Positions 8,073-16,329 of a stretch of 35,457 nucleotides of DNA are shown piece after piece. The notes under the pieces are model-generated. The model made no database searches. It was given only the letters and a program-made list of their open reading frames with translations, and was not told the DNA's origin. The DNA is from Agathobacter sp. (lineage in GTDB: Bacteria; Bacillota; Clostridia; Lachnospirales; Lachnospiraceae): NCBI GenBank assembly GCA_022772675.1, contig JALEZW010000017.1, positions 1 to 35,457 on the forward strand, given 5' to 3'. Numbering within the stretch: the stretch's first letter is position 1; each line of letters opens with the position of its first letter. The translations under genes and the position numbers were made by a program.

Positions 8073-8537
8073 ATGAAGGCAAATACACGTATTTTTGGGG
8101 AGATTACTATTGAGGATGATAAGATTATCACCCTTGAAAAAGGAATGATCGGATTTCCGGATCTGGTTCATTTTGCACTGATCTATGACGAGGAAAAGGA
8201 AGAAAAATATGATTCCATTATGTGGCTGCAGTCCATGGATGAGCCTGAAGTGGCATTTCCGGTCATGATGCCGAATCTTGTAAAGGAAGATTATAAACCC
8301 AATGTCAATGAGGAAGTGATTGCAAAGCTGGGGAATTTAAATGAGGAGAATACTTATATTCTCGTGACGGTAACTGTTCCGAAGAAAGTTGAGGATTTCT
8401 CAGTGAATTTAAAGGCACCGATTGTGATCAACATGGATAATCATAAGGGTGTGCAGGTTATTGTAGAGGATGATTATCCGGTGAAGTATAAGGTTTATGA
8501 TATTTTAAAGGCGAGAAAAGAAAAGGCAGGTGAGTAG
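8073..8537 (+). CDS. fliW: Flagellar assembly factor FliW
   Basis: Encodes 154 residues; ATG 8073 follows CAGGAGAAA. FliW binds CsrA and also flagellin; when flagellin is secreted and falls in the cytoplasm, FliW is freed to bind CsrA and relieve repression of flagellin translation. The family pattern is visible: FGEITIEDDKIITLEKGMIG, FPDLVHFALIYDEE, and a later FSVNLKAPIVINMDNHKGVQ. Length is normal. It lies 3 nt before csrA, the arrangement in Bacillus subtilis and many Clostridia, which supports a working FliW-CsrA switch here. Confidence 0.95.
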   Translation: MKANTRIFGEITIEDDKIITLEKGMIGFPDLVHFALIYDEEKEEKYDSIMWLQSMDEPEVAFPVMMPNLVKEDYKPNVNEEVIAKLGNLNEENTYILVTVTVPKKVEDFSVNLKAPIVINMDNHKGVQVIVEDDYPVKYKVYDILKARKEKAGE

Positions 8538-8540
8538 GAT

Positions 8541-8759
8541 ATGCTGGCATTAACCAGAAAAAAGGGCGAGGCACTGGTGATCAATAACAACATTGAGATT
8601 ACCGTATTGGAAATTCGTGGTGACCAGATTAAACTTGGCATTACGGCACCAAAGGATGTGCCGGTATACCGAAAGGAAGTTTATCTGCAGATTCAGAAGG
8701 AAAATGAAGAGGCAATCAGCGCAGACGGAATCGAAGTATTAAAGGGAATTCTTGGATAA
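8541..8759 (+). CDS. csrA: Translational regulator CsrA
   Basis: Encodes 72 residues ([20 protein letters not shown]). The [16 protein letters not shown] motif, with the conserved Arg of the RNA-binding edge, is present. CsrA dimers bind GGA-containing sites, often over Shine-Dalgarno sequences, and in Firmicutes chiefly repress flagellin translation. Unlike gammaproteobacterial CsrA, the Gram-positive type is controlled by FliW, encoded immediately upstream. The C-terminus is a little longer than the 61 residues of the E. coli protein, as is common for the FliW-controlled type. The start ATG has GCAGGTGAG upstream, which overlaps the end of fliW, suggesting coupled translation. Confidence 0.95.
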   Translation: MLALTRKKGEALVINNNIEITVLEIRGDQIKLGITAPKDVPVYRKEVYLQIQKENEEAISADGIEVLKGILG

Positions 8760-8765
8760 AATAGG

Positions 8766-8820
8766 CGGAGGGTGTTAAGTTTTTACTTACATCCTCCGAT
8801 AGTTATTTTAGAGTAACTAT
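8766..8820 (+). other. Two adjacent stem-loops between csrA and flaG
   Basis: The first hairpin pairs 8766-8780 with 8785-8798 (CGGAGG with CCTCCG at the base, one bulged T, TTTT loop). The second pairs ATAGTTA (8799-8805) with TAACTAT (8814-8820). No clean T-run follows the first, so termination would be weak. The pair may stabilise or process the mRNA between the two genes, or act in CsrA control, since the base holds GGA; the latter is speculation. Confidence 0.5.
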
Positions 8821-8855
8821 GATTGGTTTTATGATGGAGACAGGAGGTAATCATC

Positions 8856-9278
8856 ATGGCAATGGAGGCAATTAAGGGTGCAGGTATGACGTATCAGGGA
8901 AGTGTGTCAACTGCAGAAACCCAGACGGAGAATCTGCCTCGGGTTGAGTCGGCAGAGAATGCAGCTGCTGCAGAGAGCATCGCACAGGCTACGACGGCAA
9001 TGGATACAAAGGCAGCCGGCGATGAGAACGAAAACACTTCCCAACAGAATCAGGATCCGTATAATGCGCAGATCCGTAAGGCAGTAGAAGAAGTGAACAA
9101 GAAAGCAGTGAATTCCGAGGCGATTTTTGGTATCCATGAGGCCACCAATCGCGTAACGATTAAAATAATCGACAAAGATACCAGAAAAGTAATCAAGGAG
9201 ATTCCACCGGAGAAGACACTGGATATGATCGCCAAGGTCTGGGAACTTGCCGGACTGATGGTAGATGAAAAACGGTAG
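8856..9278 (+). CDS. flaG: FlaG family flagellar protein
   Basis: Encodes 140 residues; ATG 8856 follows ACAGGAGG. The C-terminal half carries the FlaG motif: ATNRVTIKIIDKDTRKVIKE, IPPEKTLDMIAKVWELAGLM. The N-terminal half is Ala-, Thr- and Gln-rich and low in complexity, as is usual in the family. FlaG influences filament length in some bacteria but its molecular role is not settled. It lies immediately before fliD, the common place for flaG in Firmicutes and Epsilonproteobacteria. Confidence 0.88.
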   Translation: MAMEAIKGAGMTYQGSVSTAETQTENLPRVESAENAAAAESIAQATTAMDTKAAGDENENTSQQNQDPYNAQIRKAVEEVNKKAVNSEAIFGIHEATNRVTIKIIDKDTRKVIKEIPPEKTLDMIAKVWELAGLMVDEKR

Positions 9279-9353
9279 GAGCAGGAATGTATAAGCGACT
9301 GCAGGAAGTAGATTAGGACATAAAAATATGAAGAATAACAGGAGGTAAATCAT

Positions 9354-10940
9354 ATGGCAATCAGAGTATCTGGTTTGAATTCGGGTCTGGACACCGATGC
9401 CATCGTTAAGGAACTGGTTAAAGGTTACAGCCAGAAGACCGAGAAATATAAGAAAGAGCAGACAAAGCTGGGATGGAAGCAGGATATCTGGAAAGACCTG
9501 AATAAGAAGGTGAACAGTTTTTATAAGAGTGTTGGTAATCTGCGTTACAGCAGTGGTTATACGACAAAAAAGACTGCCTCATCCGATACCACAAAGGCAT
9601 CGGTTTCCGCATCTGCAGGAGCTGTTACAGGAACCCAGAAACTGCATATTCTTTCCACGGCACAGTCGGGGTATCTGACAGGCGGCAAGCTGGCTATAAA
9701 AAATGGTAATAAGGTGACTTTGTCGACAAAGCTTGCAGAACTGGGATTTACCGAGGGAGATACAACTCTCAGGTTTTCAGCTAAAGATAAGGATGGAAAA
9801 GATATCAGTAAAGATATCAGCCTGAATAAGGACAGCACAATTGAAGAAGTTGTTAAGCAGATGAAGGATGCTGGGCTTAATGCCAGCTTTGACTCCGGGA
9901 ATGGACGTCTGTATTTAAGCTCTGCGGATACGGGGGCAGCAACAGATTTTACGCTGTCTGCAACTGATGCAGACGGTGCTTCTGCAAAGCTGCTTGATAC
10001 GCTGGGGTTGAATACAAACTCAACGACCAATAAGGCAGTAAAGATTGACGGAAGTGATGCAGTTATTGTGTTAAATGGTGTGGAATATACAAGTTCAAGT
10101 AATAACTTCTCAATTAATGGACTTTCAATTGCGGTCAATGCAGTGACAGAGCGGCTGGATCAGGTGGGGAAGAATGCGGATGGCTCTATTGATGTAAGCA
10201 GTTTGGATGACAGCAAGGCGGTTTCTATTACAACCTCGATCGATTCACAGGGAATCTATGATAAGATTAAGGATTTTCTGACCAGCTATAATAATATTAT
10301 TAATGAGATTACAAAGCTTTACAATGCGGACTCAGCCAAGGATTATGAGCCATTGAGTGATGATGAAAAGGCTGAGATGTCTGATACGGAGATTGAGAAG
10401 TGGGAAACAAAGATAAAGGATTCCCTGCTCCGTCGTGATAGTAATCTGGGTACTGTTATGAATGCGATGACAACGGCCATGAGTACAGGAATTACCGTAA
10501 ATGGAAAGACCTATGCACTTTCCAGCTTTGGAATCAGCACACTTGGTTATATGAATTCAGCAGAAAATGAGCAGAATGCTTACCATATTGATGGAGATGA
10601 GGATGATGAGAATACCTCTGGAAATAAGGATAAGCTGATGGCGGCAATTAATGAGAATCCGGATACCGTGATCGAATTTATGAAACAGCTATCAACGAAT
10701 CTTTATAATGCAATGGATAAGCAGATGCAGAGTACCACACTGCGCAGCCGTTATTCTATCTATAACGATAAGGAAATGACTACACAGTACACAAATTATA
10801 CAAAAACAATTAAAGACTGGGAAACAAAAGTTTCGGAAAAGGAAGAATATTATTACAAAAAGTTCACTGCAATGGAGACTGCATTATCTAAGTTGAACAG
10901 TCAGACAAGCCAGCTGAGTGGTCTGTTTGGAAATTCATAA
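9354..10940 (+). CDS. fliD: Flagellar cap protein FliD (HAP2)
   Basis: Encodes 528 residues; ATG 9354 follows ACAGGAGGTAA. FliD forms the cap at the filament tip and guides flagellin assembly. The N-terminal signature RVSGLNSGLDTDAIVKELVK and the FliD_C region, with FLTSYNNIINEITKLYN and the coiled-coil end (WETKVSEKEEYYYKKFTAME), are present. The middle is rich in Ser, Thr and Asp and corresponds to the variable head domains. Length is typical. FliS and a FliT-like protein are encoded directly downstream, the latter being the expected FliD chaperone. Confidence 0.94.
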   Translation: MAIRVSGLNSGLDTDAIVKELVKGYSQKTEKYKKEQTKLGWKQDIWKDLNKKVNSFYKSVGNLRYSSGYTTKKTASSDTTKASVSASAGAVTGTQKLHILSTAQSGYLTGGKLAIKNGNKVTLSTKLAELGFTEGDTTLRFSAKDKDGKDISKDISLNKDSTIEEVVKQMKDAGLNASFDSGNGRLYLSSADTGAATDFTLSATDADGASAKLLDTLGLNTNSTTNKAVKIDGSDAVIVLNGVEYTSSSNNFSINGLSIAVNAVTERLDQVGKNADGSIDVSSLDDSKAVSITTSIDSQGIYDKIKDFLTSYNNIINEITKLYNADSAKDYEPLSDDEKAEMSDTEIEKWETKIKDSLLRRDSNLGTVMNAMTTAMSTGITVNGKTYALSSFGISTLGYMNSAENEQNAYHIDGDEDDENTSGNKDKLMAAINENPDTVIEFMKQLSTNLYNAMDKQMQSTTLRSRYSIYNDKEMTTQYTNYTKTIKDWETKVSEKEEYYYKKFTAMETALSKLNSQTSQLSGLFGNS

Positions 10941-10966
10941 GTAAAAAGATAACAGGGGGAACTATA

Positions 10967-11374
10967 ATGATTCAAAAAAATGCATATGCAGCATATAGTA
11001 ACAGCAAGATTCAGACCGCATCACCGGCGGAGCTGACCCTATTACTCTATGAAGGGGCAATTAAATTCGCAAATATCGCGCTTGTTGCAGTCGAGAAAAA
11101 AGATATTGAAAAAGCGCACAATAATATTATGAAGGTAGAAAATATTATTATTGAGTTTCAGTCAACCCTTGATCATAAGTATCCGGTTGCGAAGGATTTT
11201 GATGCAGTATATAATTATCTTATGCAGCGACTTCAGGAGGCAAATTTGAAGAAAGATCCGGAGATCCTTAAGGAAGTTCTCGGACATCTCCGTACGATGC
11301 GGGATACCTGGAAGGAAGTTATGGAGAAGACTGCAAATGGTAACAATGTAAAAGATAAGGTACAGGTATCATAG
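10967..11374 (+). CDS. fliS: Flagellin export chaperone FliS
   Basis: Encodes 135 residues; ATG 10967 follows CAGGGGGAAC. FliS binds the C-terminal helix of flagellin in the cytoplasm and prevents early polymerisation. The family motifs are seen: YAAYSNSKIQTASPAELTLL, LLYEGAIKFANIAL, and the four-helix bundle with LMQRLQEANLKKDPEILKEV. Length is normal. No flagellin gene lies in the window, so its client must be encoded elsewhere. Confidence 0.94.
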   Translation: MIQKNAYAAYSNSKIQTASPAELTLLLYEGAIKFANIALVAVEKKDIEKAHNNIMKVENIIIEFQSTLDHKYPVAKDFDAVYNYLMQRLQEANLKKDPEILKEVLGHLRTMRDTWKEVMEKTANGNNVKDKVQVS

Positions 11375-11405
11375 CAGGGGAATATATTTGTTCACAGGAG
11401 GCAGT

Positions 11406-11846
11406 ATGCCGGATACTTACATAGCAATTATGATTCAGAGTCTGCAGAAAAAAGAACAGGTTCTGGATAAAATTATTCATTTGAATGATGTGCAGAAGAT
11501 TACATTAACAGAGCAGGAAAGAACAGCTGACGAGTTTGACGAGACCGTGGAGGCGAAAAGTGCCTGCATAGAACAGTTAAATCAATTAGACAGTGGATTT
11601 GAAAAGCTTTATGCAGAGGTTGAGGCGGAGATTAAGGATAACAGAGAAAAGTATTCTGCAGAGATTAAAAAAATGCAGGAATGCATTAGAAGCGTAACCG
11701 ATAAGAGTGTTAAAATTCAGGCACAGGAAGCACGCAATAAGGAGCTGTTAAAAGAAAAAATAGCAAATGTGCACAAGCAGGCTACCGAGGTGCGCAAAAA
11801 CAGCCGTGCCATCACAGGCTATTATAATAGCATGAAGGAATGGTAG
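11406..11846 (+). CDS. FliT/FlgN-like flagellar chaperone
   Basis: Encodes 146 residues, MPDTYIAIMIQSLQKKEQVL onward. ATG 11406 is chosen because AGGAGG lies a few bases before it; the TTG codon further upstream would place the Shine-Dalgarno inside the gene. The product is almost entirely predicted coiled coil and highly charged (AEIKKMQECIRSVTDKSVKI), with no other motif. Its place as last gene after fliD and fliS is where FliT, the FliD chaperone, is usually encoded, so I infer this role from position and helical character. A FlgN-type fold is an equally possible description. The gene ends the flagellar operon; no strong terminator is seen before the next promoter at 11876. Confidence 0.65.
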   Translation: MPDTYIAIMIQSLQKKEQVLDKIIHLNDVQKITLTEQERTADEFDETVEAKSACIEQLNQLDSGFEKLYAEVEAEIKDNREKYSAEIKKMQECIRSVTDKSVKIQAQEARNKELLKEKIANVHKQATEVRKNSRAITGYYNSMKEW

Positions 11847-11875
11847 TAAATAGGGGAGATACCAGAAAATCCCTC

Positions 11876-11904
11876 TTGCAAAATAAAGAAATTTATATTA
11901 TAAT
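11876..11904 (+). promoter_or_regulatory. Vegetative promoter for the ZTP riboswitch-pflB transcript
   Basis: TTGCAA (11876-11881), 17-nt spacer, TATAAT (11899-11904). The predicted transcript start at about 11911 falls exactly at the 5' edge of the riboswitch aptamer, which supports both calls. Confidence 0.8.
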
Positions 11905-11911
11905 GACTGCG

Positions 11912-12009
11912 TTATATGACTGACGGAGAAATAATGTGGAGCACCACGTGGAGTATAACGTATATGAGCCGAACCGTCTGGGCAAGCGAGCCCGGGCGGT
12001 TCGTTTTTT
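11912..12009 (+). promoter_or_regulatory. ZTP (pfl-motif) riboswitch with overlapping terminator
   Basis: The aptamer shows the conserved parts of the ZTP class: ATGACTGACGGAGAA (11914 on), GTGGAGCACCACGTGGAG (about 11936-11953) and GCCGAACCGTCTGGGC (11968-11983). The class binds ZTP or ZMP, purine intermediates that build up when 10-formyl-tetrahydrofolate is short, and was first named for its link to pfl genes. Here the 3' pseudoknot strand CCGTCTGGGC is also the 5' arm of an intrinsic terminator, so ligand binding should prevent termination and turn pflB on. The unusual point is the 290-nt gap to pflB, mostly filled by a palindromic repeat. Confidence 0.9.
11971..12009 (+). terminator. Riboswitch expression-platform terminator
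   Basis: GAACCGTCTGGGC (11971-11983) pairs with GCCCGGGCGGTTC (11990-12002) over 13 bp with two G-U pairs and a 6-nt loop, followed by six T (12004-12009). It shares sequence with the aptamer 3' side, as expected for transcriptional control. Confidence 0.88.
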
Positions 12010-12019
12010 AATTTTCAGT

Positions 12020-12216
12020 GTAACTATTCAGAACCCCTTAGAATTAGATAATCAGAATCGTCATGCTTGCATGTAAGAGGCTGATTATCTAATTCGTAAG
12101 GTGGCTCGAATAGAGTCACCGCCCCATATATGAGCAAAATTAGCTGCGTAGCAGCGAGAAAGCACGACTTGTCGTGCGGTTTTGCGAATGTATGGGGAGG
12201 GGTTCTGAATAGTTAC
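12020..12216. repeat. 197-bp palindromic repeat (MITE-like), inserted in the pflB leader
   Basis: The ends are a perfect 18-bp terminal inverted repeat: GTAACTATTCAGAACCCC (12020-12037) and its complement (12199-12216). Inside are further nested stems: GAATTAGATAATCAG (12041-12055) with 12081-12095, a GGTG/CACC stem near 12100, CCCCATA with TATGGGG, GCAAAA with TTTTGC, and a GCACGAC/GTCGTGC hairpin. The stretch TTTCAGTGTAACTA occurs on both sides (12012-12025 and 12239-12252), as a target duplication or recombination scar would give. No protein is encoded. A 30-bp piece of its right end recurs at 32519-32548. Confidence 0.8.
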
Positions 12217-12242
12217 TTTTCAGTTACTTTTCAGTTACTTTC
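12211..12242 (+). repeat. Short tandem repeat, 11-nt unit, three copies
   Basis: AGTTACTTTTC is present at 12211-12221 and 12222-12232 and as AGTTACTTTC at 12233-12242. It abuts the right end of the palindromic element and reuses its terminal AGTTAC, so it probably arose by slippage or repeated insertion events at that edge. Confidence 0.7.
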
Positions 12243-12297
12243 AGTGTAACTACACAAACAATTACAGACCGGCACTGTCCGGAGAAGGAGGATTACC

Positions 12298-14550
12298 ATG
12301 GTAGAAATGAAGGAATGGGATGGATTCGAAGGACGCCTCTGGAAAGAAGAGATTAATGTCCGTCAGTTTATTCAGGACAATTACACTCCCTATGAGGGAA
12401 ACGAGGATTTTCTGGAGGGACCCACAGAGGCTACAGAAAAGCTGTGGGCTGCCCTGCAGAAGCTGCAGAAGGAAGAGCGTGCAAAGGGCGGCGTGCTGGA
12501 TATGGAGACAGAGGTTGTTTCCGGTCTGACCGCTTATGGACCGGGCTACATTGATGAGTCTTTGAAGGATTTAGAACAGATTGTTGGTCTTCAGACAGAT
12601 AAGCCCCTTAAGCGTGCATTTATGCCGTATGGTGGAATCAAGATGGCAGAAGAGGCCTGCGAGACCTATGGCTATAAGGTAAATCCACAGCTTCATGAGA
12701 TTTTTACAAAATATCACAAGACACATAATACAGCAGTTTTCGATGCCTATACACCGGAGATGCTCAAGGTTCGCCATAACAAAATTTTAACCGGTCTTCC
12801 AGATACCTACGGAAGAGGTCGTATTGTAGGGGATTACCGCAGAGTTGCACTGTACGGAATTGATTTCCTAATCGAGGAAAAGAAAAAGGATAAGGCAAAC
12901 TGTGGAAGCGGCAGCATGAAGGGTGAGGTTATCCGCTTAAGAGAAGAAATTGCGGAGCAGATTAAGGCACTTCAGGGAATGAAGGAAATGGCTGCTATTT
13001 ACGGCTGTGATATTTCAAGACCTGCAACGACTGCAAAGGAGGCTGTTCAGTGGCTGTATTTCGGATATCTCGCAGCGATTAAAACACAGAACGGTGCGGC
13101 AATGTCGGTAGGCCGTGTCTCCACCTTCCTGGATATTTACATTGAGAGAGACTTAAAGAAGGGAATACTTACAGAGTCTGAGGCCCAGGAGCTGATTGAC
13201 CACTTTACCATGAAACTTCGAATGGTAAAATTTGCCCGTATTCCATCTTACAATCAGCTGTTTTCCGGAGATCCGGTGTGGGCAACTCTTGATATTGCCG
13301 GAACAGGCGTGGACGGTCGTTCTATGGTAACAAAGACTGATTACCGTTTCCTGCATACCTTAGAGAACATGGGACCGGCACCGGAGCCGAACCTGACTGT
13401 ATTTTATTCTTCCAGACTTCCGGAGAACTTTAAGAAATATGCTGCCAGAATTTCCATCGAGACCAGCTCAATCCAGTACGAGAACGATGATGTCATGAAG
13501 CCGGTATGGGGGGATGATTACAGCATCTGCTGCTGTGTATCTGCAACACAGACCGGAAAAGAGATGCAGTTCTTCGGTGCCCGGGCAAACCTTGCAAAAT
13601 GTCTCCTCTATGCGATCAATGGTGGCGTGGATGAGAAGACCGGAGAGCAGGTAGGCCCGAAATACCGCCCGATTACCTCTGAATATCTGGACTATGATGA
13701 GGTGATGGAACGCTATGATGATATGCTGGAGTGGCTGGCTGATATCTATGTCAATACCTTAAACCTTATTCAGTATATGCATGATAAATATTATTACGAA
13801 TCTGCAGAGCTGGCACTGATGGATACAGATTTAAAGAGAACTTTTGCAACCGGTATTGCCGGATTTTCTCATGTCATTGATTCCCTTTCTGCCATCAAGT
13901 ATGCGAAGGTTAAGGTGATTCGTGATGAGAATGGTCTGGCAAAGGACTTTGAAATTGAGGGTGATTTCCCACGCTACGGAAATGATGATGACAGAGCGGA
14001 TGAAATCGGAGTATGGCTCCTGGGAACCTTCATGGATAAGATCAAGAAGCATCACACCTATCGTCGTTCCGAGCCGACAACCTCTATCCTTACTATCACT
14101 TCCAATGTGGTATACGGTAAGGCTACCGGATCCATGCCGGATGGACGTAAGGCCGGCGAGCCGCTTTCACCGGGAGCAAATCCAAGTTATGGAGCAGAGA
14201 AGAACGGACTTTTAGCTTCCTTAAATTCTCTTACAAAGCTTCCCTATGAGTGGGCACTAGACGGAATTTCCAATACCCAGACTATCAATCCGGGGGCTCT
14301 TGGAAATAATGAGGAGGAGCGTGTAGAAAATCTGGTACAGGTTATGGATGGTTACTTCGACCAGGGGGCACATCATCTGAATGTCAATGTATTTGGCAAG
14401 GAGAAGTTAATTGATGCCATGGAGCATCCGGAGAAGGAAGAGTATGCAAACTTCACCATCCGTGTATCCGGTTATGCGGTTAAATTCATTGATCTGACAA
14501 AGGAACAGCAGATGGATGTAATCGCCAGAACCTGCCACGATCGTATTTAA
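12298..14550 (+). CDS. pflB: Pyruvate formate-lyase (formate C-acetyltransferase)
   Basis: Encodes 750 residues; ATG 12298 follows GGAGAAGGAGG. The enzyme converts pyruvate and CoA to acetyl-CoA and formate by a glycyl-radical mechanism in the anaerobic cytoplasm. The catalytic cysteines are in ICCCVSA (C411-C413, of which the last two match the E. coli Cys pair) and the radical glycine is G725 in RVSGYAVKF near the C-terminus. Length matches the family. It is followed by its activating enzyme pflA and preceded by a ZTP riboswitch, linking formate supply to one-carbon metabolism. It is likely induced when 10-formyl-tetrahydrofolate is low, in addition to basal fermentative use. Confidence 0.97.
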   Translation: MVEMKEWDGFEGRLWKEEINVRQFIQDNYTPYEGNEDFLEGPTEATEKLWAALQKLQKEERAKGGVLDMETEVVSGLTAYGPGYIDESLKDLEQIVGLQTDKPLKRAFMPYGGIKMAEEACETYGYKVNPQLHEIFTKYHKTHNTAVFDAYTPEMLKVRHNKILTGLPDTYGRGRIVGDYRRVALYGIDFLIEEKKKDKANCGSGSMKGEVIRLREEIAEQIKALQGMKEMAAIYGCDISRPATTAKEAVQWLYFGYLAAIKTQNGAAMSVGRVSTFLDIYIERDLKKGILTESEAQELIDHFTMKLRMVKFARIPSYNQLFSGDPVWATLDIAGTGVDGRSMVTKTDYRFLHTLENMGPAPEPNLTVFYSSRLPENFKKYAARISIETSSIQYENDDVMKPVWGDDYSICCCVSATQTGKEMQFFGARANLAKCLLYAINGGVDEKTGEQVGPKYRPITSEYLDYDEVMERYDDMLEWLADIYVNTLNLIQYMHDKYYYESAELALMDTDLKRTFATGIAGFSHVIDSLSAIKYAKVKVIRDENGLAKDFEIEGDFPRYGNDDDRADEIGVWLLGTFMDKIKKHHTYRRSEPTTSILTITSNVVYGKATGSMPDGRKAGEPLSPGANPSYGAEKNGLLASLNSLTKLPYEWALDGISNTQTINPGALGNNEEERVENLVQVMDGYFDQGAHHLNVNVFGKEKLIDAMEHPEKEEYANFTIRVSGYAVKFIDLTKEQQMDVIARTCHDRI

Positions 14551-14555
14551 AATGT

Positions 14556-14628
14556 ATCAGGTTTTCGCAGAAAACCTGATATGTAGCGTCAGCCCCTTTG
14601 CCGAAGGCAAACTCAAAATGGGCTGATG
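14556..14628 (+). other. Two stem-loops between pflB and pflA
   Basis: ATCAGGTTTT (14556-14565) pairs perfectly with AAAACCTGAT (14571-14580). Then CGTCAGCCC (14587-14595) pairs with GGGCTGATG (14620-14628), enclosing TTTGCC/GGCAAA with a GAA loop (14597-14611). Neither has a following T-run. They could lower pflA relative to pflB by partial termination or by protecting the upstream mRNA from 3' decay. Confidence 0.6.
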
Positions 14629-14647
14629 TTCCCTGGGAGATTGTTTT

Positions 14648-15403
14648 ATGAGTCAGATATTAGGAAATATTCACTCCGTTGAGACCTTCGGCTCTGCAGA
14701 TGGCCCCGGAGTCCGGTATATTGTATTTTTAAAAGGCTGCAACATGCGCTGTAAATATTGTCACAACCCGGATACTTGGGCAAAGACCGATGGGGAGCTG
14801 CGCTCCCCGGAGGATGTTTTGAAGCAGGCACTGCGCTATAAGAATTATTGGGGGAAAAAGGGCGGAATTACAGTAAGCGGAGGGGAAGCCCTGCTTCAGA
14901 TAGACTTTGTGACGGAACTTTTTACTCTTGCAAAACAGCAGCATGTCAATACCTGCCTGGACACCTCAGGGAATCCTTTTACCAGAGAGGAACCCTTCTA
15001 TTCAAAATTTGAGGAACTGATGAAGGTGACGGATCTTGTCATGCTGGACATTAAACATATGGATGATGCTGCGCACCGGGAGCTGACTGGGCAGACCAAT
15101 ACAAATATTTTAGACATGGCACGCTGCCTGTCTGATAATGGGAAGGCAATGTGGATTCGCCATGTGCTTGTGCCGGGAATTACAGATGATGAGGGACAGT
15201 TAAAGAGGCTGAGAAAATTTATCGATACATTAAATACAGTAGAACGGGTAGAGGTTCTTCCGTATCATACGCTTGGTGTATTCAAGTGGAAAGAACTGGG
15301 GATTCCCTATAGACTGGAAGGGGTAAAACCGCCTACGGAAGAACAGGTGCAGCGGGCAAGAGAAATCTTATGTTCTAATGAGCGGATAAACACGAATGAA
15401 TAA
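14648..15403 (+). CDS. pflA: Pyruvate formate-lyase-activating enzyme
   Basis: Encodes 251 residues; ATG 14648 follows GGGAG. It is a radical SAM enzyme that uses a [4Fe-4S] cluster and S-adenosylmethionine to place the glycyl radical on PflB. The cluster cysteines are C31, C35 and C38 in GCNMRCKYCHNPDTW, and the SAM-binding GGE motif appears in ITVSGGEALLQ. Length is typical. It lies 97 nt after pflB, separated by two stem-loops, and probably shares its transcript. Confidence 0.97.
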   Translation: MSQILGNIHSVETFGSADGPGVRYIVFLKGCNMRCKYCHNPDTWAKTDGELRSPEDVLKQALRYKNYWGKKGGITVSGGEALLQIDFVTELFTLAKQQHVNTCLDTSGNPFTREEPFYSKFEELMKVTDLVMLDIKHMDDAAHRELTGQTNTNILDMARCLSDNGKAMWIRHVLVPGITDDEGQLKRLRKFIDTLNTVERVEVLPYHTLGVFKWKELGIPYRLEGVKPPTEEQVQRAREILCSNERINTNE

Positions 15404-15420
15404 CAGGGAGAAGAAGGAAA

Positions 15421-16125
15421 ATGCTGGAACCGAAAATCTTATTTGAGGACGATGACCTGATCGTCTGCCATAAACCTTCAGGTATTGCAACGCAGACCAG
15501 AAAGCTGGGACAAAAGGATATGGAAAGTATTTTAAGAAATCATGTCGCTCTTGCCGGTGGAAAGACCGGTAAGGGCGTTTTGCCGTATATTGGTATTGTC
15601 CACAGGCTGGACCAGCCGGTGGAGGGCGTCATGGTATTTGCGAAGAACTCACAGGCGGCGGCATCTTTAAGCACACAGGTGCAGAAGCATTCTTTTGGAA
15701 AAAAGTATTATGCTCTTGTGCGACTGCAGGAAACAGGGAAAGAAGAGGACGGGAGAACTTTTTCGGATGTGACGCATCTGCCGGAGAGGGGGACGCTGGA
15801 GAACTGGATTTTGGCTGATCCCAATAACAATACTTCCCACATTGTGCAGAAGGGAACGAAAAATGCAAAGCGTGCAGTTCTGGATTACCGGGTAATCAGC
15901 CGGCAAAACGGAAAAGCACTTCTTGATATTACGCTTCATACCGGGCGCCACCATCAGATCCGTGTACAGCTTGCCGGGATTGGGACTCCTGTCTGTGGGG
16001 ACCGCAAGTATGGAAATGATACAAAGGGAATTCTGGCACTGTGCAGCTATCACATTGATTTTGAGCATCCCAAAAGCGGACAAAAAATGGAATTTGACAT
16101 CAAACCCATGAATCCGGAATTTTAA
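15421..16125 (+). CDS. RluA-family 23S rRNA/tRNA pseudouridine synthase
   Basis: Encodes 234 residues; ATG 15421 follows GGGAGAAGAAGG. The RluA signature is GIVHRLDQPVEGVMVFAK, with catalytic Asp64 in HRLD. Near the C-terminus LHTGRHHQIRVQLAGIG is the conserved substrate-binding motif. The protein lacks an N-terminal S4 domain, so it is a short-form member; HRLDQPVEG replaces the usual HRLDxxTSG. The target uridine cannot be read from the sequence. It follows pflA after 17 nt and may be co-transcribed with it. Confidence 0.88.
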   Translation: MLEPKILFEDDDLIVCHKPSGIATQTRKLGQKDMESILRNHVALAGGKTGKGVLPYIGIVHRLDQPVEGVMVFAKNSQAAASLSTQVQKHSFGKKYYALVRLQETGKEEDGRTFSDVTHLPERGTLENWILADPNNNTSHIVQKGTKNAKRAVLDYRVISRQNGKALLDITLHTGRHHQIRVQLAGIGTPVCGDRKYGNDTKGILALCSYHIDFEHPKSGQKMEFDIKPMNPEF

Positions 16126-16211
16126 AGCCTGCATGGGGCTGGAAAGAATCCATGGTGCCGCAAATGCCCATATAATTTATGAGAAGAGCGGTTTTAATTC
16201 CTGCGGTAATC

Positions 16212-16240
16212 TTGACAACTCAGAAATATTAGCATACTAT
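16212..16240 (+). promoter_or_regulatory. Vegetative promoter upstream of proS
   Basis: TTGACA (16212-16217), 17-nt spacer, TACTAT (16235-16240). A TATAAT at 16238-16243 overlaps but would need a 20-nt spacer. The untranslated leader of about 80 nt is too short for a T-box and shows none of its conserved features. Confidence 0.65.
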
Positions 16241-16329
16241 AATAAATGGAGATTTTTGCGATTACGGAGGTTTCTACAGCAAAACAGAACGGTTTATTTG
16301 ACCGGAGAAAAGGGAAAAAGGAGACAACA

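Noticed and set aside
12020..12216. Insertion sequence
   Set aside because: It has terminal inverted repeats but no transposase frame; it can only be a non-autonomous element.
16241..16329. T-box leader for proS
   Set aside because: The leader is too short and lacks a specifier loop, T-box sequence and terminator.
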